64,000 bases of DNA, taken from the NCBI GenBank assembly GCA_020344415.1, contig CP070825.1, positions 2,483,574-2,547,573 on the forward strand, in the 5' to 3' direction. The notes under the pieces were generated by a model. That model made no database searches and was not told where the DNA came from. It worked only from the letters and a program-made list of their open reading frames with translations. The position numbers were made by a program, and so were the translations under genes. The DNA comes from Candidatus Aminicenantota bacterium (GTDB lineage Bacteria > Acidobacteriota > Aminicenantia > Aminicenantales > Aminicenantaceae). Of this stretch, positions 37,547 to 45,256 are shown one piece after another. The first letter of the stretch is position 1; every line of letters begins with the position of its first letter.

Positions 37547-38712
37547 TTGAAGAATTAAAAAAAGAGGTTGAGTGCTTAACCAGTCAGATCATAGAGTGGC
37601 GCCGAGACTTCCACCGCTATCCTGAGGTTGCGTTTGAGGAACAAAAGACCTCTTCTGTCATTCAAGATTTCATGAAAAGCCTAGGAATGCCTGTAGAGAC
37701 TTTTGCGAAGACTGGTTTGAGAGGAGTCCTGGAAGGAAAGCCTGGAGGTCGGACAGTCGCTTTGCGGGCTGATATAGATGCTCTTCCTTTAAAAGAGGAA
37801 GGAGATAAGGAGTATATTTCCCAGAATCCAGGAGCGACTCATGCATGCGGCCATGACGGCCATATGGCAATTTTGATGGCTGTGGCTAAGCTCCTTTCTC
37901 AAAAGACTGAGTCATTTCAAGGCAAGGTTGCCTTCCTTTTTCAGCCTTCAGAAGAGAAGATTCCTGGAGGAGCAAGACAAATGATCGATGAAGGTGCGTT
38001 GGAGGGGGTGGATGCTATTTTTGGTCTTCATCTCTGGCAGCTCCTTCCCACAGGTTGTGTGGGAATCGTGAAGGGCGCAATGATGGCCCAGCCTGATATG
38101 TTCTCGGTAACCGTCAAGGGAAAGGGAGGACATGGATCCATGCCTCATCAGACTGTGGATCCGATACTGGTCGCCTCACACCTTGTGGTCAACATTCAGA
38201 GTATTGTCAGCCGCAATGTGGACCCACTAAAACCTGCTGTAGTTTCATTCGGTACAGTAAATGGAGGAACGATTTACAACATCATTCCGAGTGAAGTGAG
38301 TTTGACAGGAACAGTGAGAAGCCTTGACTCTTCTATCCAGTCTTTAGCGGAAGGTCGTCTCAATGAGATTGCCGAGTCCACATGTAAAGCTTTTGGTGCA
38401 ACAGCTGAATTCCAATACGAGAAAGGATATCCCCCTTTAGTTAATGATGAAAGCATGGCGGATTTTGTTCTGGATGTGGCCAAAAATACTTTAGGAGAGG
38501 AAAAAATTAAGTCCATAGATCCTGTTATGGGAGGCGAGGATTTTGCTTATTTCCTTCAAAAAATCCCTGGAGCTTTTTTATTTTTTGGAATGGGTGATGG
38601 AATGGAATTTCCCCATCATCATCCAGCCTTTGATATCGACGAAAAGGCACTCCCTCAAGCAACACTTCTCATGACAAGCCTTGCCCTGGAGTATTTACGG
38701 AGGAACGAATAA
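37543..38712 (+). CDS. M20 family amidohydrolase (N-acyl-amino-acid hydrolase type)
   Basis: A 389-residue zinc peptidase. HACGHDGHMAIL (about residue 101) carries metal ligands, FQPSEEKIPGGARQMIDEG carries the catalytic Glu region, and VMGGEDFAYFLQKIPGAFLF is the C-terminal metal-binding stretch. The dimerisation lid domain lies between residues about 185 and 300. It hydrolyses N-acylated amino acids or related amides in the cytoplasm. Its ATG overlaps the transporter stop (ATGA), so import and hydrolysis are linked. Confidence 0.92.
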   Translation: MIEELKKEVECLTSQIIEWRRDFHRYPEVAFEEQKTSSVIQDFMKSLGMPVETFAKTGLRGVLEGKPGGRTVALRADIDALPLKEEGDKEYISQNPGATHACGHDGHMAILMAVAKLLSQKTESFQGKVAFLFQPSEEKIPGGARQMIDEGALEGVDAIFGLHLWQLLPTGCVGIVKGAMMAQPDMFSVTVKGKGGHGSMPHQTVDPILVASHLVVNIQSIVSRNVDPLKPAVVSFGTVNGGTIYNIIPSEVSLTGTVRSLDSSIQSLAEGRLNEIAESTCKAFGATAEFQYEKGYPPLVNDESMADFVLDVAKNTLGEEKIKSIDPVMGGEDFAYFLQKIPGAFLFFGMGDGMEFPHHHPAFDIDEKALPQATLLMTSLALEYLRRNE

Positions 38713-38744
38713 ATTATGACCTTTGCCAAAAAATCGCGGAGTTG

Positions 38745-38865
38745 AATATCATCGCGAGCGACCGAAGGAACGTTGTTATCCTATAAGTGTAGGGGCTTGA
38801 TTTATCAAGCCCACCTGAAGGAAGAGATTGCCGAGTTCCCTGCAGCCGGTTGCAATGACCCCGAA
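38745..38865. repeat. Mixed repeat block upstream of mntP
   Basis: It contains CATCGCGAGCGACCGAAGG (a relative of the GTCATTGCGAG repeats), a good copy of the GCTTGAT palindrome at 38791-38816 (AGGGGCTTGATTTATCAAGC), and GATTGCCGAG...GGTTGCAATGACC. I looked here for a manganese riboswitch of the yybP-ykoY type and saw none. Confidence 0.7.
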
Positions 38866-38914
38866 CAGTATTATTTTACAATTAATCAGGTAAGAAAAAA
38901 AATAGAGTAAAGAG

Positions 38915-39475
38915 ATGAATTTTTTTCTTGTTATCGTTATTGCTTTAGCTCTTGCTATGGATGCCTTTGCCGTTTCTATTGGAGTATGCCTGAGCCTAGA
39001 AAGAATAACAAAGAAACAGACTTTTAGACTTGCTTTTTGTTTTGGCTCTTTTCAGTTCTTCATGCCTCTCATTGGATGGTTTGCAGGACATAATATACTG
39101 AAATATATAAAGGCTTTGGACCATTGGGTCGCCTTTGGCTTACTTACTTTTATTGGAAGCAAAATGATTTTCGAGTCCTTCAAACGGACAAAGATTCCTG
39201 CTAAGAGGAACATTGATCCAACAAAAGGCCTATCTCTTTTATTTCTTTCTATTGCCACGAGTATAGATGCCTTGGCCGTTGGACTGAGCTTTGCTGTTCT
39301 TCATGTGACAATTTTTTATCCAGCCATTGTTATTGGGCTTGTTGCTCTTCTGATGACTATTCTTGGTGTTAAGATAGGCCCCATCCTCGGTCAGTTAATA
39401 GGAAAGAGGGCGGAACTATTAGGAGGATTGATTCTTATTTTAATCGGCGTAAAGATTTTATTTGAGCACTTATGA
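38915..39475 (+). CDS. mntP: Manganese efflux pump MntP
   Basis: A 186-residue membrane protein with six helices in two repeats. The conserved acidic motifs are ALAMDAFAVSIG (Asp16) and IATSIDALAVGLSFA, the pair expected for MntP. It exports Mn2+ from the cytoplasm. A weak ribosome site (TAAAGAG) precedes the ATG. It stands alone; the TGA stop lies in a TATGAATAAACCAG sequence resembling the arm of the 40-bp palindrome. Confidence 0.9.
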   Translation: MNFFLVIVIALALAMDAFAVSIGVCLSLERITKKQTFRLAFCFGSFQFFMPLIGWFAGHNILKYIKALDHWVAFGLLTFIGSKMIFESFKRTKIPAKRNIDPTKGLSLLFLSIATSIDALAVGLSFAVLHVTIFYPAIVIGLVALLMTILGVKIGPILGQLIGKRAELLGGLILILIGVKILFEHL

Positions 39476-39550
39476 ATAAACCAGAAAACCCAGAAGAAGA
39501 GTTGGATGAGAAAGAGTTGAGCTGACTTGGCCTTTCTATTTGAAAGGATC

Positions 39551-39979
39551 TTATGAATAATCCAGAACGCCCGTATGCATGATTAATTTCCACTCGGTGC
39601 CGATTTTGGTATAGACTTTGCCGACTCGTCCCTTCCAATGATTTTTATTATCCTTTAAATCAACCCACAGAGTATCGATATCAACCACTGCAAATGCTCC
39701 ATCCCCTTGTTCGGAAATCACGATTTTCTGGATTTCTCTATTATTATGAATGAGTTTATGGGTATCAAATAATTCCTGCCACCCATTTTTCCATCTATCG
39801 TAGTTATATCTTCCCCATTCAAGAACCCATTCCATAGGGTCGTGAGATTGCGGGGTGCGTGGCCACGGCCAGACCATATCTTGATGAAAGAGGGTCATCA
39901 ATAGGTCCACATCCTGAGTATCCCAGGCTTTCGTTTCCCTATTTACCATCTCTTCGATTTCTTTTTTAATGTTTTCCAT
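39551..39979 (-). CDS. SnoaL-like/DUF4440-type (NTF2-fold) protein
   Basis: A 142-residue soluble protein. It begins with a helix (IKKEIEEMVNRETKAWDTQD) followed by VDLLMTLFHQDMVWPWPRTP, and ends with strands KVYTKIGTEWKLIMHTGVLDYS, the pattern of NTF2-like ketosteroid isomerase or SnoaL proteins. Function is unknown. The ATG at 39979 has AGGAGG upstream. The frame stays open upstream into the IS element, but that is read-through and not one protein. The stop codon lies inside a fragment of the 40-bp palindrome (39551-39565). Confidence 0.75.
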   Translation of the reverse strand: MENIKKEIEEMVNRETKAWDTQDVDLLMTLFHQDMVWPWPRTPQSHDPMEWVLEWGRYNYDRWKNGWQELFDTHKLIHNNREIQKIVISEQGDGAFAVVDIDTLWVDLKDNKNHWKGRVGKVYTKIGTEWKLIMHTGVLDYS

Positions 39980-40011
39980 ACGATATCCTCCTTGTGCGTC
40001 GTTAAAGGATT

Positions 40012-40983
40012 TGGACAACAGCAATCGGCTTGTTAAGCTATAGTTTCGCATTTCATCATACTCTAAATTTGTTCTCTCTATCAAGGCTATTGTTTGATTC
40101 AACCTCTTTCTCTGTTTCATAGTCTCAGTTTTTGTCTTTTTTCTCTGTTCCAGGATTTCCTGGTCCTTTCCAAAATATTTATCACTGGGTGTGATATTAT
40201 CGATGGCCTCATGATAGCGGTGATTGTTGTAATATTCGACCCATTCTCCAATCCGCACTTCTAACTCTCCTGGGGAATAGTAGAGATCAAGAAGAATTAG
40301 ATTTTTCATGGACCGGAAATACCGTTCGATTTTCCCCTGCGTCATCGGATGATAGATCTTAGAGCGGATATGTCGCATCTTGTGATCGTCTAGATATCTC
40401 TTCAGCTCAGCGGCGATAAAACACGATCTGATAGCAAACGGGGTCGCTGATAGACATGGACATGTTTGATTCCGGTTTTGGCAATCGCTATGTCCAGAGT
40501 TCTCTTAACATCCTCTGCCGTCATGGCCTGACAGAGTCCCCAGGCAATGATATAGCGTGAATAATCATCCAATACCGTAGAGAGATAATACCATCCCCAG
40601 TGAATGACCTTCAGATAAGTAAAATCTGTCTGCCAGAGCTCGTTAATCCTGGTAGTGGGATGCTCAAACTTATCCTTGGCAGAGATGACAGTATAAACCG
40701 GAGAGGTCACCAGATTCTTGGCCTTTAGAATACGATAGACACTCGATTCGGAGATGAAGTAACCCATCTCGTCTGTGATATACCAAGCGATCTCCCGACA
40801 GGACTTCTTGTAATACATCGTGGGATGAATGCTTTCTCTCCGACATAGATCCGTTATGCTCTCTTCGCCTCTCAGCCCCACCAATACAATCCGGATCTTC
40901 TCCTCGGCCGTGAATTTGCGACGCGTTTTGCGTTTAATGTCCCGGATGATGGATTCAGGTGAAGCTTTTGTTTTGACCCTCAT
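40012..40983 (-). pseudogene. IS3-family transposase remnant
   Basis: An N-terminal Tnp_8-type helix-turn-helix (RRKFTAEEKIRIVLVGLRGEE, DLCRRESIHPTMYYK) jumps directly to SCREIAWYITDEMGYFISES, so about 60 residues that normally lie between them are missing. The integrase core follows with the first catalytic Asp in WQTDFTYLKV and the second in LLSDR. Just after SDR (about 40400) a frameshift occurs; the next frame reads FIAAELKRYLDDHKMRHIRS and on to the catalytic Glu region GKIERYFRSMKN. With an internal deletion and a frameshift it is unlikely to be active. No stop separates the end from the SnoaL gene. Confidence 0.85.
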
Positions 40984-41048
40984 AGATATCTCCTCGCTTG
41001 GTTTTATTATACAAAAACCATAGCTTAGAAAATATCATGCGGTGTCCA
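40012..41048. mobile_element. Decayed IS3-family insertion sequence with terminal inverted repeats
   Basis: The left end starts TGGACAACAGCAATCGGCTT and continues to GTTAAGCTATAGTTT (40012-40046). The right end, read inward, starts TGGACACCGCATGATATTTT and continues to CTAAGCTATGGTTTT (41048-41014). These are imperfect terminal inverted repeats of about 35 bp. At about 1.04 kb it is shorter than a typical complete IS3 element, as expected from the internal deletion. The flanking bases do not give an obvious target duplication. Confidence 0.8.
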
Positions 41049-41554
41049 AATCTTGCTGACGTCAAATAGAGAAAATCCTGGGAAAGCTCGAGATCCTGTT
41101 CCGCATATTTTAATTTTTCCTTGGAGAGAAGAAGCCCATAGAAGGCTTGTTTTACCTGAAAAACTATGTTGAGTTTCAAGAGGTCTATCTCTGCCATTAT
41201 CTCGTTCGATTCCTTGGAGGCAATCTTTCCTCTGATGTACCTTTTCCCTGGGAATTCGATAGACTGACTTATGCCAAGATAGGACTCACCGGAATCTTTG
41301 AAGTTAAAAAACTTAGGCTGCAGATCCGAGTCATAATCTAAGGAAGGTTGAGGGAAGGCTTTTGCCTGACTAATTCTGGCTAAAGAGGCTTGATACTGTT
41401 GCAATGAGGAGAGAATAAGCGGATTTTGTTGGATAGCAATGGATATGCATTGTTCTAAGGTGAGAGGCCTAACAGTCTCTGCAGGCTGTCCCCAAAGAAA
41501 TTTGGTTATTCCTAAAATTGTTATGAATACGACTGGTAATTTACTTCTTAACAT
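41049..41554 (-). pseudogene. TolC/CzcC-family channel gene truncated by the IS element
   Basis: Only about 168 residues of an outer-membrane efflux protein remain: a signal peptide (VVFITILGITKFLWGQ), the first repeat start LTLEQCISIAIQQNPLILSS, and coiled-coil helix up to LELSQDFLYLTSARF. The frame then enters the IS end and gives 30 unrelated residues. The C-terminal half is not found on the other side of the IS. A good ribosome site (GAGGAGG) remains. It once probably belonged to a metal efflux operon with the small CPAC-motif gene upstream. Confidence 0.85.
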
Positions 41555-41620
41555 CTAACCTCCTCGAAGCGTGGAATAAAAGGATGGTTTGAGAAGAAAT
41601 TTTTTAGAAAGAAGGAAGGC

Positions 41621-41899
41621 TTAGATTTGAGGAGGGGATCGAGAGGTGGGATCGATGAGAAATATCTGTTTATAATCGAAAGAATCAAATGAAACACGAA
41701 TTTCTAGAAGGGAAAGTGGAGGAAGATGAAAAAAATTAATCTGGCTTGTAGTAAGTGTAGAATTCTGGAAATGACAGGCAGGGCAGGAATTGCTTCTCTG
41801 CAGGTTTTTCTCAGTGTGAAAGAAGTTTATGACTAATGTAAGAAAAAGGAAAGCAAAGAGGAAAGCCAGATTAAGAGGCTTTTTATATTTTTTGATCAT
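41621..41899 (-). CDS. Small membrane-anchored CPAC-motif protein
   Basis: A 92-residue protein with one N-terminal hydrophobic segment (LNLAFLFAFLFLTLVINFF), then a CPACHFQ motif (Cys39, Cys42, His43) and a C-terminal RSPPQI. It should be periplasmic. The CPxCH pattern could bind metal; it lacks the spacing for c-type heme (CxxCH with Pro-Ala does fit CxxCH formally, so heme attachment cannot be excluded). It sits 66 bp upstream of the truncated efflux channel gene, so an accessory role in metal efflux is plausible. I do not assign a family. Confidence 0.6.
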   Translation of the reverse strand: MIKKYKKPLNLAFLFAFLFLTLVINFFHTEKNLQRSNSCPACHFQNSTLTTSQINFFHLPPLSLLEIRVSFDSFDYKQIFLIDPTSRSPPQI

Positions 41900-41990
41900 G
41901 TGCTTACTTATGAATAAAATAAGAGAAAAATCATGGAAAAGTCAACTTTATCAAGCTTTATTTTTAATTATAATCCAAAGTAGAAATTAG

Positions 41991-42080
41991 ATGTCATTGC
42001 GAGTGACCGAAGGAAACGTGGCAATCTCGATCTTTCATTTGAAAAGGGATTGGTTTGGCGCTTCGCTCCTTGCAATAACA
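41991..42080. repeat. GTCATTGCGAG repeat downstream of the TonB-receptor gene
   Basis: GATGTCATTGCGAGTGACCG with GGAAACGTGGCAATCTCG, then GCGCTTCGCTCCTTGCAATA. It matches the inner part of the composite repeat at 35645-35840 but lacks the GGGGACAGG arms. It takes up about half of the 223-bp gap between 41900 and 42122. Confidence 0.65.
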
Positions 42081-42122
42081 AAGGAACAAGAAATACACCT
42101 TACTTTTGTATAAACCTAAATT

Positions 42123-44075
42123 TTAATAAATAATTTTAAATCCACCATAAGCGGAAAACCTGGGTGTTCCATAGCCTTTGATCATTTCGTATTCTTGGTC
42201 AAATATATTGTCGAGGCGGCTGAAAACTTGAATTCTCGAAGTGATGTCAAAGGAAATAGCTGCATTCAAAAGGGAGTAGCCTGACAGATTGACCCGGACA
42301 GAGGGCCAGGTGGAAAAGTCCATATCCTCTCTTTTTCCAACGTGAATAAATGAAAGATTGAGAGTTCCTTTTCCTATGAAATGATAATTCAGGCTGGCTG
42401 TGAATTTGTGTTTTGGTCTTCTCAGAAGATGAGTGTCTGTATCCTTATCTTTGGCTTCTGTCAGGGTGTAATCTGTCTTAACAGTTAAATTGTTGAGGGG
42501 GCGCGTTATGATAAAAAATTCTGCTCCCTTTGATTCTGCTCTGCCAATGTTCAGATATCCTTTCGAGAAATCAAAGTCGATGAGGTCTTTGTAGTTATTC
42601 TGAAAATATGTTGCACCAAAAAGGATTTTGCCATCCACTATTTCCTGCTCGAATCCAAAATCCAAGCCTATACATTTTTCTGGCGCTAAATCGTCATTTC
42701 CGATGGGGCCCCATGATGTTCCAGGTGCATAAAGCTGATAGAGGGAGGGAGATTTGAAACCGGTTCCAAGGGTAGCTTTGAATTTTGTGCCCGTATTCTC
42801 GATTAAATATGCAGGCGCAAGGCGGTATGTTAAGGAGGTTCCGAACTGGCTGTGCTTATCCAGACGGATGCCTGTAGTTGCAAAAAATCGAGAAGAAATC
42901 CTGATTTGATCTTGAAGATAAAAGCCGGTTGTGTGTGCTCGCTTGAGAGGGAAAATACTCGAGAAAGGCCCCCAGAAACCTTCAGATCTATATTCAGATT
43001 CGCCTTGTTCCTGTTGATGGTCAATTCCAAGAGTTAAAGTGTTTGATTCGTGAAGAAAGAAATTGTTTTGCCAATCTATTTTAAACAGCTTGCTCTTGAA
43101 AAGCCCGTTTTCTGAATCAAAGGGATGGGTAGTGTCGAGTAGGTTTTTATGGCGACGATCGTAATCCACCAGAGATATGCCTAATTTTTGTTCCCAGCGG
43201 TTCTTCAGATGTAAACTCCGAATCTGGGTTTTCAGGAATAAAGCGTCATATTCCTGGGTGCTGTTCGGGTCATCCCCATAAGCTCCTCCGAAGTTGTCAA
43301 TCTCAGTTTTTGTTTTGGAGATTCGTAGGATGAAATCAATATCAAGATTTTTTAAGGGATGAAAATTTAATCTCCCTGAGAATGTAAAGTTCCTGTAGCC
43401 ATCCTTTTCTGTATTTCCATCATAATTCGTACTTGCCGCCGAAAGTCCCTCGCTCTTAAAATAGGAAATGCCGAGCGAATAAGCCATTATCCGAGTATTA
43501 CCGCTTATTCCAGCGTTGCTTTGGAATGTGTCGTATGAGCCGCCCAGACTCGAAAGGTGGAATCTAGGTTTTCCTTCGCCAATTTTAGTGATGATGTTCA
43601 CAACCCCCGCCAGGGCATCTGATCCATAGAGAGTACTCTGGGGACCTCGAAGAATCTCTATGCGTTCGACATTCTCTAGCGTAAGATGAGCCAGGTCAAA
43701 AGAACGGGCTGGAGAGATAGGGTCGTTGAGCTCGACTCCATCCATGAGGATGAGAGTGTGCTCTGAGTTTGCTCCTCGAAGCAACACAGACGCTGCTCCT
43801 CCAACCGGCCCGTTTTGAAACGTAGCAACGCCCAGTACTTCTTGGAGCGCTTCAAGGAGAGTGGTTTTTTTCGTCTGTTCTAAATCTTCTCTTGTAATTA
43901 CCGTTACAGAACTTGCAATTTCTTTAGCTGGAGTCTCAATTCGGGTAGCTGTGACAACAATGTCATGCTGCAGAGGAGGGGAAGAAGATTTTTCTTCTTT
44001 TTGGTCTTCTTTAGAATAGATGTTAAAAGAAAAGATTGAAACGGCGAGGGCTATGCCCAAGATTTTTTTGAACAT
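42123..44075 (-). CDS. TonB-dependent receptor, probably for cobalamin (BtuB-like)
   Basis: A 650-residue outer-membrane receptor. After a signal peptide, DIVVTATRIETPAKEIASSVTVI starts the TonB-box/plug region. The plug continues through about residue 160 with RGANSEHTLILMDGVELND and IEILRGPQSTLYGSDALAGVVNI. The barrel ends with YGGFKIIY, a C-terminal aromatic. The cobalamin riboswitch directly upstream on the same strand strongly suggests that the ligand is a corrinoid. A ribosome site (AAGGAG) precedes the ATG. No BtuCDF-type ABC genes are in the window. Confidence 0.9.
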   Translation of the reverse strand: MFKKILGIALAVSIFSFNIYSKEDQKEEKSSSPPLQHDIVVTATRIETPAKEIASSVTVITREDLEQTKKTTLLEALQEVLGVATFQNGPVGGAASVLLRGANSEHTLILMDGVELNDPISPARSFDLAHLTLENVERIEILRGPQSTLYGSDALAGVVNIITKIGEGKPRFHLSSLGGSYDTFQSNAGISGNTRIMAYSLGISYFKSEGLSAASTNYDGNTEKDGYRNFTFSGRLNFHPLKNLDIDFILRISKTKTEIDNFGGAYGDDPNSTQEYDALFLKTQIRSLHLKNRWEQKLGISLVDYDRRHKNLLDTTHPFDSENGLFKSKLFKIDWQNNFFLHESNTLTLGIDHQQEQGESEYRSEGFWGPFSSIFPLKRAHTTGFYLQDQIRISSRFFATTGIRLDKHSQFGTSLTYRLAPAYLIENTGTKFKATLGTGFKSPSLYQLYAPGTSWGPIGNDDLAPEKCIGLDFGFEQEIVDGKILFGATYFQNNYKDLIDFDFSKGYLNIGRAESKGAEFFIITRPLNNLTVKTDYTLTEAKDKDTDTHLLRRPKHKFTASLNYHFIGKGTLNLSFIHVGKREDMDFSTWPSVRVNLSGYSLLNAAISFDITSRIQVFSRLDNIFDQEYEMIKGYGTPRFSAYGGFKIIY

Positions 44076-44208
44076 TATCTTGTCTCCTTTTTTGCCCCCG
44101 CTCTAAAACAATCATATAGAAAGAACGGATCATTATTCCCATCTGTGCTCGTGAGGGGAGGAAAGCAAAAAAAATCAACCCTACCTTCCTCCCGAAGATG
44201 GGTTTAAA

Positions 44209-44366
44209 AGGATTAAAGCAGGTTTCCTGACTTTCGGATCATCCTCATCCCAGGCCTTCCCATCCTTTGAATTGAAGGATAGTGGCTCTCTCTGGGATTC
44301 GTCCCCGATTACAGTAGCGGGGGCTGTGTCCGCTTCTCACGGACTTCCCTGAGCTTTAAACCTATT
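44209..44366 (-). promoter_or_regulatory. Cobalamin riboswitch
   Basis: Read on the minus strand, the region contains GGGAAGTCCGTGAGAAGCGG, then GACACAGCCCCCGCTACTGT, then GAGAGCCACT, GGGAAGGCC and finally AAAGTCAGGAAACCTGC, the ordered conserved blocks of the cobalamin aptamer including the B12 box. It lies about 130 bases before the TonB-receptor ATG. Downstream, ACCCATCTTC...GGAAGGTAGGGT followed by TTGATTTTTTTT (about 44208-44168) could be a terminator arm, which suggests transcriptional control. Confidence 0.92.
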
Positions 44367-44554
44367 ACTTAGATTGTCAAAGAAGCAAAACTTCGCTTCC
44401 TAATTTAGTGAAGTGTATCGGTGTTTGTCAAGGTTTTTATGGCGAAATTTTAAAATGAGTTATGTTTACTCTCTAATCAGCTAGCCTGATCCCAATACTA
44501 AACATATTTTTAGGCCCGACCTCTTCATATGTAAATATGTGCGAATATAGAGGA

Positions 44555-44593
44555 AGAGGCTGTCTTTTCTCTTCGGGAAAAGAGGCAGCCTCT
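44555..44593. other. Strong isolated hairpin
   Basis: AGAGGCTG (44555-44562) pairs with CAGCCTCT (44586-44593), and the inner TCTTTTC/GAAAAGAG pairing closes around a TTCG loop. Neither side has a T-run, so it is not a standard terminator. It lies in the gene-free 1.2-kb stretch 44076-45256, between the cobalamin riboswitch and the decarboxylase. Apart from the riboswitch, the palindrome half-copy at 45020 and the hairpin at 45200, the rest of that stretch is AT-rich and shows nothing that I recognise. Confidence 0.5.
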
Positions 44594-45019
44594 CAAGGGG
44601 ATGAATTAATAGGTAAGGGGATCTATTCTTAACTCCCTGAAAAAAGGAGGGGTAAAAAGGAGGGACTTACTTTTGCTCATGCCTTTGTTCTTCCTCATTT
44701 CAGTTGCTCCATATAGATATACGCAGAAAGACAGTAAAGAGTTGCAGGTTTTTTTCAAATAAATTATAAGTTATTGAAAACTGGCGGGTTACGGGATATC
44801 TTGAATTCTAGAGAGAGAATGAAAAGAGAAAGACTTAATACTTTAATATAACTTTTGGCCCCCTTTTTGAATATTACTAAATAATTATAACATAATTTAA
44901 TAACAAATTTCAATACTTTTTTTCAATTTTCCAGAAATTTGCCTTTTTGACCCTTTTTCCTCATGTTTTTCACTATAAAATGAGTGATTTTTACATAATT
45001 TTCGTATTAACTTTCGTTT

Positions 45020-45043
45020 GGCATTTTTTATGAATAATCCAGG
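45020..45043. repeat. Half-copy of the 40-bp palindrome
   Basis: GGCATTTTTTATGAATAATC and the following CAGG match the centre and one arm of the unit at 4727-4766. The other arm is absent. Confidence 0.7.
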
Positions 45044-45199
45044 TTGATAAAAAGCGTGCAGATTTAATTGTTTTTTTAACTTTCAGGATCGAAATGGAGC
45101 CTTGACAAGGTAATGAATTTGTGCATTCTTTTGCTGCCATAAAGCCAGAGGATTGGCCTTAGCTTTTTTGACTAAAATTATGATATCTCTTAGAATGAT

Positions 45200-45235
45200 C
45201 CAAAAGGAGATTCTCCTTTGGAGTAGGTTTTTTCT
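45200..45235 (+). terminator. Hairpin with T-run just upstream of the decarboxylase gene
   Basis: CCAAAAGGAGA and TTCTCCTTTGG form a near-perfect hairpin followed, after AGTAGG, by TTTTTT. It ends about 20 bp before the start codon of the decarboxylase, on the same strand. It could be the terminator of a transcript from the AT-rich region or an attenuator in the decarboxylase leader. Confidence 0.45.
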
Positions 45236-45256
45236 CGCTTGAGAAGGAGTGTGGAA

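Noticed and set aside
38713..38914. Manganese-sensing yybP-ykoY riboswitch upstream of mntP
   Set aside because: The conserved aptamer loops are not visible; the region is made of repeats.
39551..40378. A single protein combining a transposase C-terminus and a SnoaL-like domain
   Set aside because: The SnoaL part has its own ATG and AGGAGG site, and the IS terminal repeat lies between the parts; the open frame is read-through by chance.
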